From NCBI GenBank assembly GCA_003506795.1, contig DNYO01000016.1, positions 1 through 6,507 of the forward strand: a DNA stretch of 6,507 nucleotides. Reading direction: 5' to 3'. A program made the translations under genes and the position numbers. Below the pieces are notes generated by a model. That model saw only the letters and a list, made by a program, of their open reading frames with translations, was not told the origin of the DNA and made no database searches. This DNA is from Deltaproteobacteria bacterium. Lineage in GTDB: Bacteria > Desulfobacterota > Syntrophorhabdia > Syntrophorhabdales > Syntrophorhabdaceae. How positions within the stretch are numbered: the stretch's first letter is position 1; each line of letters opens with the position of its first letter. Shown one piece after another: positions 4,701 through 6,507 of the stretch.

Positions 4701-5997
4701 GGTTATGGTTGGGTGCATAGCACTGCTTGTACTACTGGCACTGTTTTTTACCGGGCTTGAACTGCCTTTCTGCATGATACTTGTCGGCTTTTCGGGATTC
4801 GCCTACCTTGTAGACTTTACGGCGGCGTCCCATGTAGTGGCAAGCGACATTTACGAAACCTTCGCATCCTATGCGTACACCGTCTTTCCCCTCTTTATCT
4901 TCATGGGTCAGATTGCCTTCGTTTCGGGTATAGCGGGAAAACTCTATGACAGCGCGTACAAATTCTTCGGCCACATCCCCGGAGGTCTCGCGTTGGCGAC
5001 CGTCGGCGGGGCCACTGCCTTCAAGGCGTTGTGCGGTTCGGCCGTCGCCACGGCAGCCACATTCTCGAACCTCGCCATCCCCCAGATGAACCGTTACGGC
5101 TATTCGAGGACGCTAGGAACGGGACTGGTGGCGATCGTCGGGACCCTGGGCTGTCTCATGCCCCCCACAATCTTTCTTATTATATACGGGCTGATCACGG
5201 AACAATCGATAGGCGCGCTGTTCCTCGCCGGCATCTTTCCCGGACTCGGTATAGCCTTCCTGTGGATCCTCACGATCTTTGTCTGGGCCAAGCTTGTCCC
5301 GAATCTGGCGCCTGGCGGCGAGAGGTCCACCTGGAAGCAAAGGTTCGCATCGCTTCCTCAAGTGGCAGTGGTTATCGGAGTCTTCCTCCTCATGATCACC
5401 GGGCTTCTCAAGGGATTCTTCACGCCCACGGAGGCGGGCGGCATCGGCGTCGCGGCGGTCCTGATCATGGTCATCGTCGGACGCCAGCTGACGTTCAAGG
5501 GCTATGTGACGGCCATGGGTGAGGGTCTGCGCACCGCCTGCATGCTGCTCATGCTCATCGCCGGTTCCGCGGTTCTCGGCCACTTCATCACTGTCACCAA
5601 TATTCCCATGTACATATCGGAATGGGTGATGAGTCTGCCGGTCCACAAGAACGTGATCCTGGTAATAATCTTCTTCGTCTATCTCGTCGGGGGGTCCTTC
5701 ATCGACGACCTTGCCTTCATGATACTGGCGACTCCTATTTTCTATCCCGCGATCCAGAAGATGGGCGTCGACCCCATATGGTTTGGCATCATGATCGCCA
5801 TTACCGTTATGATAGGGATCGTTATCCCACCGGTCGCCTCCAATGTTTTTGTGGTGCATAAACTGACGAACACCCCCATGTCGCAGGTCTATAAAGGGGT
5901 CGTGCCCTTCCTGGCCGGCATCGTGGTTTTCGGCGCTATACTCTTCGTTTTTCCGCAGATCGCGACATGGCTTCCGCAATACCTGATGGGCAAGTGA
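4693..5997 (+). CDS. dctM: TRAP transporter large permease subunit (DctM family)
   Basis: This 434-residue protein is the large translocating subunit of a TRAP transporter; it uses an ion gradient to move the substrate delivered by DctP across the inner membrane. It is hydrophobic throughout, consistent with the usual 11-13 membrane segments and re-entrant hairpins. Family signatures are FPLFIFMGQIAF (65-76), IPGGLALATVGGATAFKALC (95-114) with GSA following, GTLGCLMPPTIFLIIYG (150-166), FFTPTEAGGIGVAAVLI (242-258), FIDDLAFMILATPIFYP (336-352) and IGIVIPPVASNVFV (374-387). The length is typical and I see no frameshift. The start overlaps the dctQ end by 8 bp, with GGAGGAG a few bases upstream. 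A 55-bp gap with a small hairpin precedes dctP. The repeated ITPTEAG/PP motifs place it firmly in DctM, but they do not show what is transported. Confidence 0.97.
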   Translation: MNEVMVGCIALLVLLALFFTGLELPFCMILVGFSGFAYLVDFTAASHVVASDIYETFASYAYTVFPLFIFMGQIAFVSGIAGKLYDSAYKFFGHIPGGLALATVGGATAFKALCGSAVATAATFSNLAIPQMNRYGYSRTLGTGLVAIVGTLGCLMPPTIFLIIYGLITEQSIGALFLAGIFPGLGIAFLWILTIFVWAKLVPNLAPGGERSTWKQRFASLPQVAVVIGVFLLMITGLLKGFFTPTEAGGIGVAAVLIMVIVGRQLTFKGYVTAMGEGLRTACMLLMLIAGSAVLGHFITVTNIPMYISEWVMSLPVHKNVILVIIFFVYLVGGSFIDDLAFMILATPIFYPAIQKMGVDPIWFGIMIAITVMIGIVIPPVASNVFVVHKLTNTPMSQVYKGVVPFLAGIVVFGAILFVFPQIATWLPQYLMGK

Positions 5998-6011
5998 TGG
6001 TTACGGCGATA

Positions 6012-6027
6012 GGAGCGCCAATGCTCC
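6012..6027 (+). other. Small stem-loop between dctM and dctP
   Basis: GGAGC (6012-6016) and GCTCC (6023-6027) can pair around a 6-nt loop. No T-run follows, so it is not an intrinsic terminator. It could stabilise an RNA 5' end and help raise the binding-protein level over the permeases, but the stem is only 5 bp and may be chance. Confidence 0.2.
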
Positions 6028-6052
6028 GAAAGAATAATCAAGGAGGTATGGA

Positions 6053-6507
6053 ATGAGAGTAAAATGGTTTTTGGTGATGCTGGTGGCGGTTGCAGTGACG
6101 CTCACAGGTGTTTCGGCAGGCATGGCTCAGGGTAAGGATGTCATCAAGCTGAAGTTCTCCAACCCGCATCCGATGACGTTTTCATCGGCACCGGTTATGG
6201 CGGCGTTCTGCGACGAGATCAAGAAGCGGACGAACGGCAGGGTCGAGATCACCCACTATTCGGGCGGTACGCTGACCACGTTCCCGAAGGCGTACGACGG
6301 AGTGGTGAGCGGTGTCTCTGACATTGGACACAGCCACATCGGCTATACCAGGGGACGTTTTCCGGTGACCGAGATACTTGATCTGCCCGTTGGCTACACC
6401 AGCGGTTTCGTGGCCACCCACGTGAAATGGGATTACTACAAGAAGTTTAAACCCAAAGAATGGGACAAGGTACATGTTCTCTATTTCTGGTCTGTCGGTC
6501 CCCAGAT
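6053..6507 (+). CDS. dctP: TRAP transporter substrate-binding protein (DctP family), N-terminal 151 residues, cut by window edge
   Basis: This is the periplasmic binding protein that captures the substrate and delivers it to DctQM. A classical signal peptide is visible: a positive start (MRVK), a hydrophobic core (FLVMLVAVAVTLTGV, 6-20) and a likely cleavage after Ala25 (GMA|QG). The mature part begins with the family pattern VIKLKFSNPHP (30-40), followed by FCDEIKKRTNGRVEITHYSG (52-71) and GTLTTFPKAYDGVVSGVSDI (72-91), then GYTRGRFPVTEILDLP (97-112). The start at 6053 follows AGGAGG (6041-6046) by 6 nt. The nearer ATG at 6048 meets a stop after two codons and is not used. The ligand-binding arginine expected later in the family lies beyond the window. 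Sequences of this type are common in anaerobic Desulfobacterota, but the substrate cannot be named. Confidence 0.93.
   Translation, partial: MRVKWFLVMLVAVAVTLTGVSAGMAQGKDVIKLKFSNPHPMTFSSAPVMAAFCDEIKKRTNGRVEITHYSGGTLTTFPKAYDGVVSGVSDIGHSHIGYTRGRFPVTEILDLPVGYTSGFVATHVKWDYYKKFKPKEWDKVHVLYFWSVGPQ

Noticed and set aside
5113..5979. A 288-codon open frame on the minus strand opposite dctM
   Set aside because: The translation is extremely rich in Asp, His, Arg and Glu, the typical reverse image of a membrane-protein gene, with no recognisable domain.
6048..6056. ATG at 6048 as the dctP start
   Set aside because: It reads Met-Glu-stop. The ATG at 6053 has proper Shine-Dalgarno spacing and opens a signal peptide.

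Overview
The window looks like ordinary chromosome from a Gram-negative, probably anaerobic bacterium with mid-50s GC content. The TRAP transporter genes, the style of the NadA and DctP sequences, and tRNA genes without an encoded CCA end suggest a Desulfobacterota (former Deltaproteobacteria) relative. That placement is an inference and is only moderately secure. I see no mobile element, CRISPR array, rRNA gene or toxin/defence cassette.

Left part (1-2612, minus strand): a compact operon for de novo NAD synthesis, transcribed leftwards in the order nadC-nadA-nadB. nadC and nadA overlap by 4 bp, nadA and nadB are 2 bp apart, and nadB runs off the left edge. Together they convert L-aspartate to iminoaspartate (NadB), then to quinolinate with dihydroxyacetone phosphate (NadA), then to nicotinate mononucleotide with PRPP (NadC). 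A near-consensus sigma70-type promoter lies so close to nadC that the mRNA would be almost leaderless, which makes the NadC start codon debatable.

Middle (2653-3008): a divergent promoter drives two tRNA genes in tandem, tRNA-Lys(UUU) and tRNA-Glu(UUC). A gene-free stretch of about 155 bp follows, holding only weak hairpins.

Right part (3009-6507): an IclR-family regulator gene (minus strand) is divergent from a TRAP transporter operon (plus strand), dctQ-dctM-dctP; dctP is cut by the right edge. The 363-bp gap between them (3852-4214) holds a strong promoter for the transporter, a 19-bp perfect palindrome over the regulator's own promoter, a second palindrome downstream of the transporter start site, a motif that recurs at both promoters, and a leader of about 178 nt with a possible upstream ORF. 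The simplest reading is a local circuit: the IclR protein senses an organic acid (or a metabolite of it) and controls both itself and the uptake system. The transported substrate cannot be read from the sequence.

I did not find a clearly novel system. The points most worth a second look are the divergent IclR/TRAP control region and the start of nadC.
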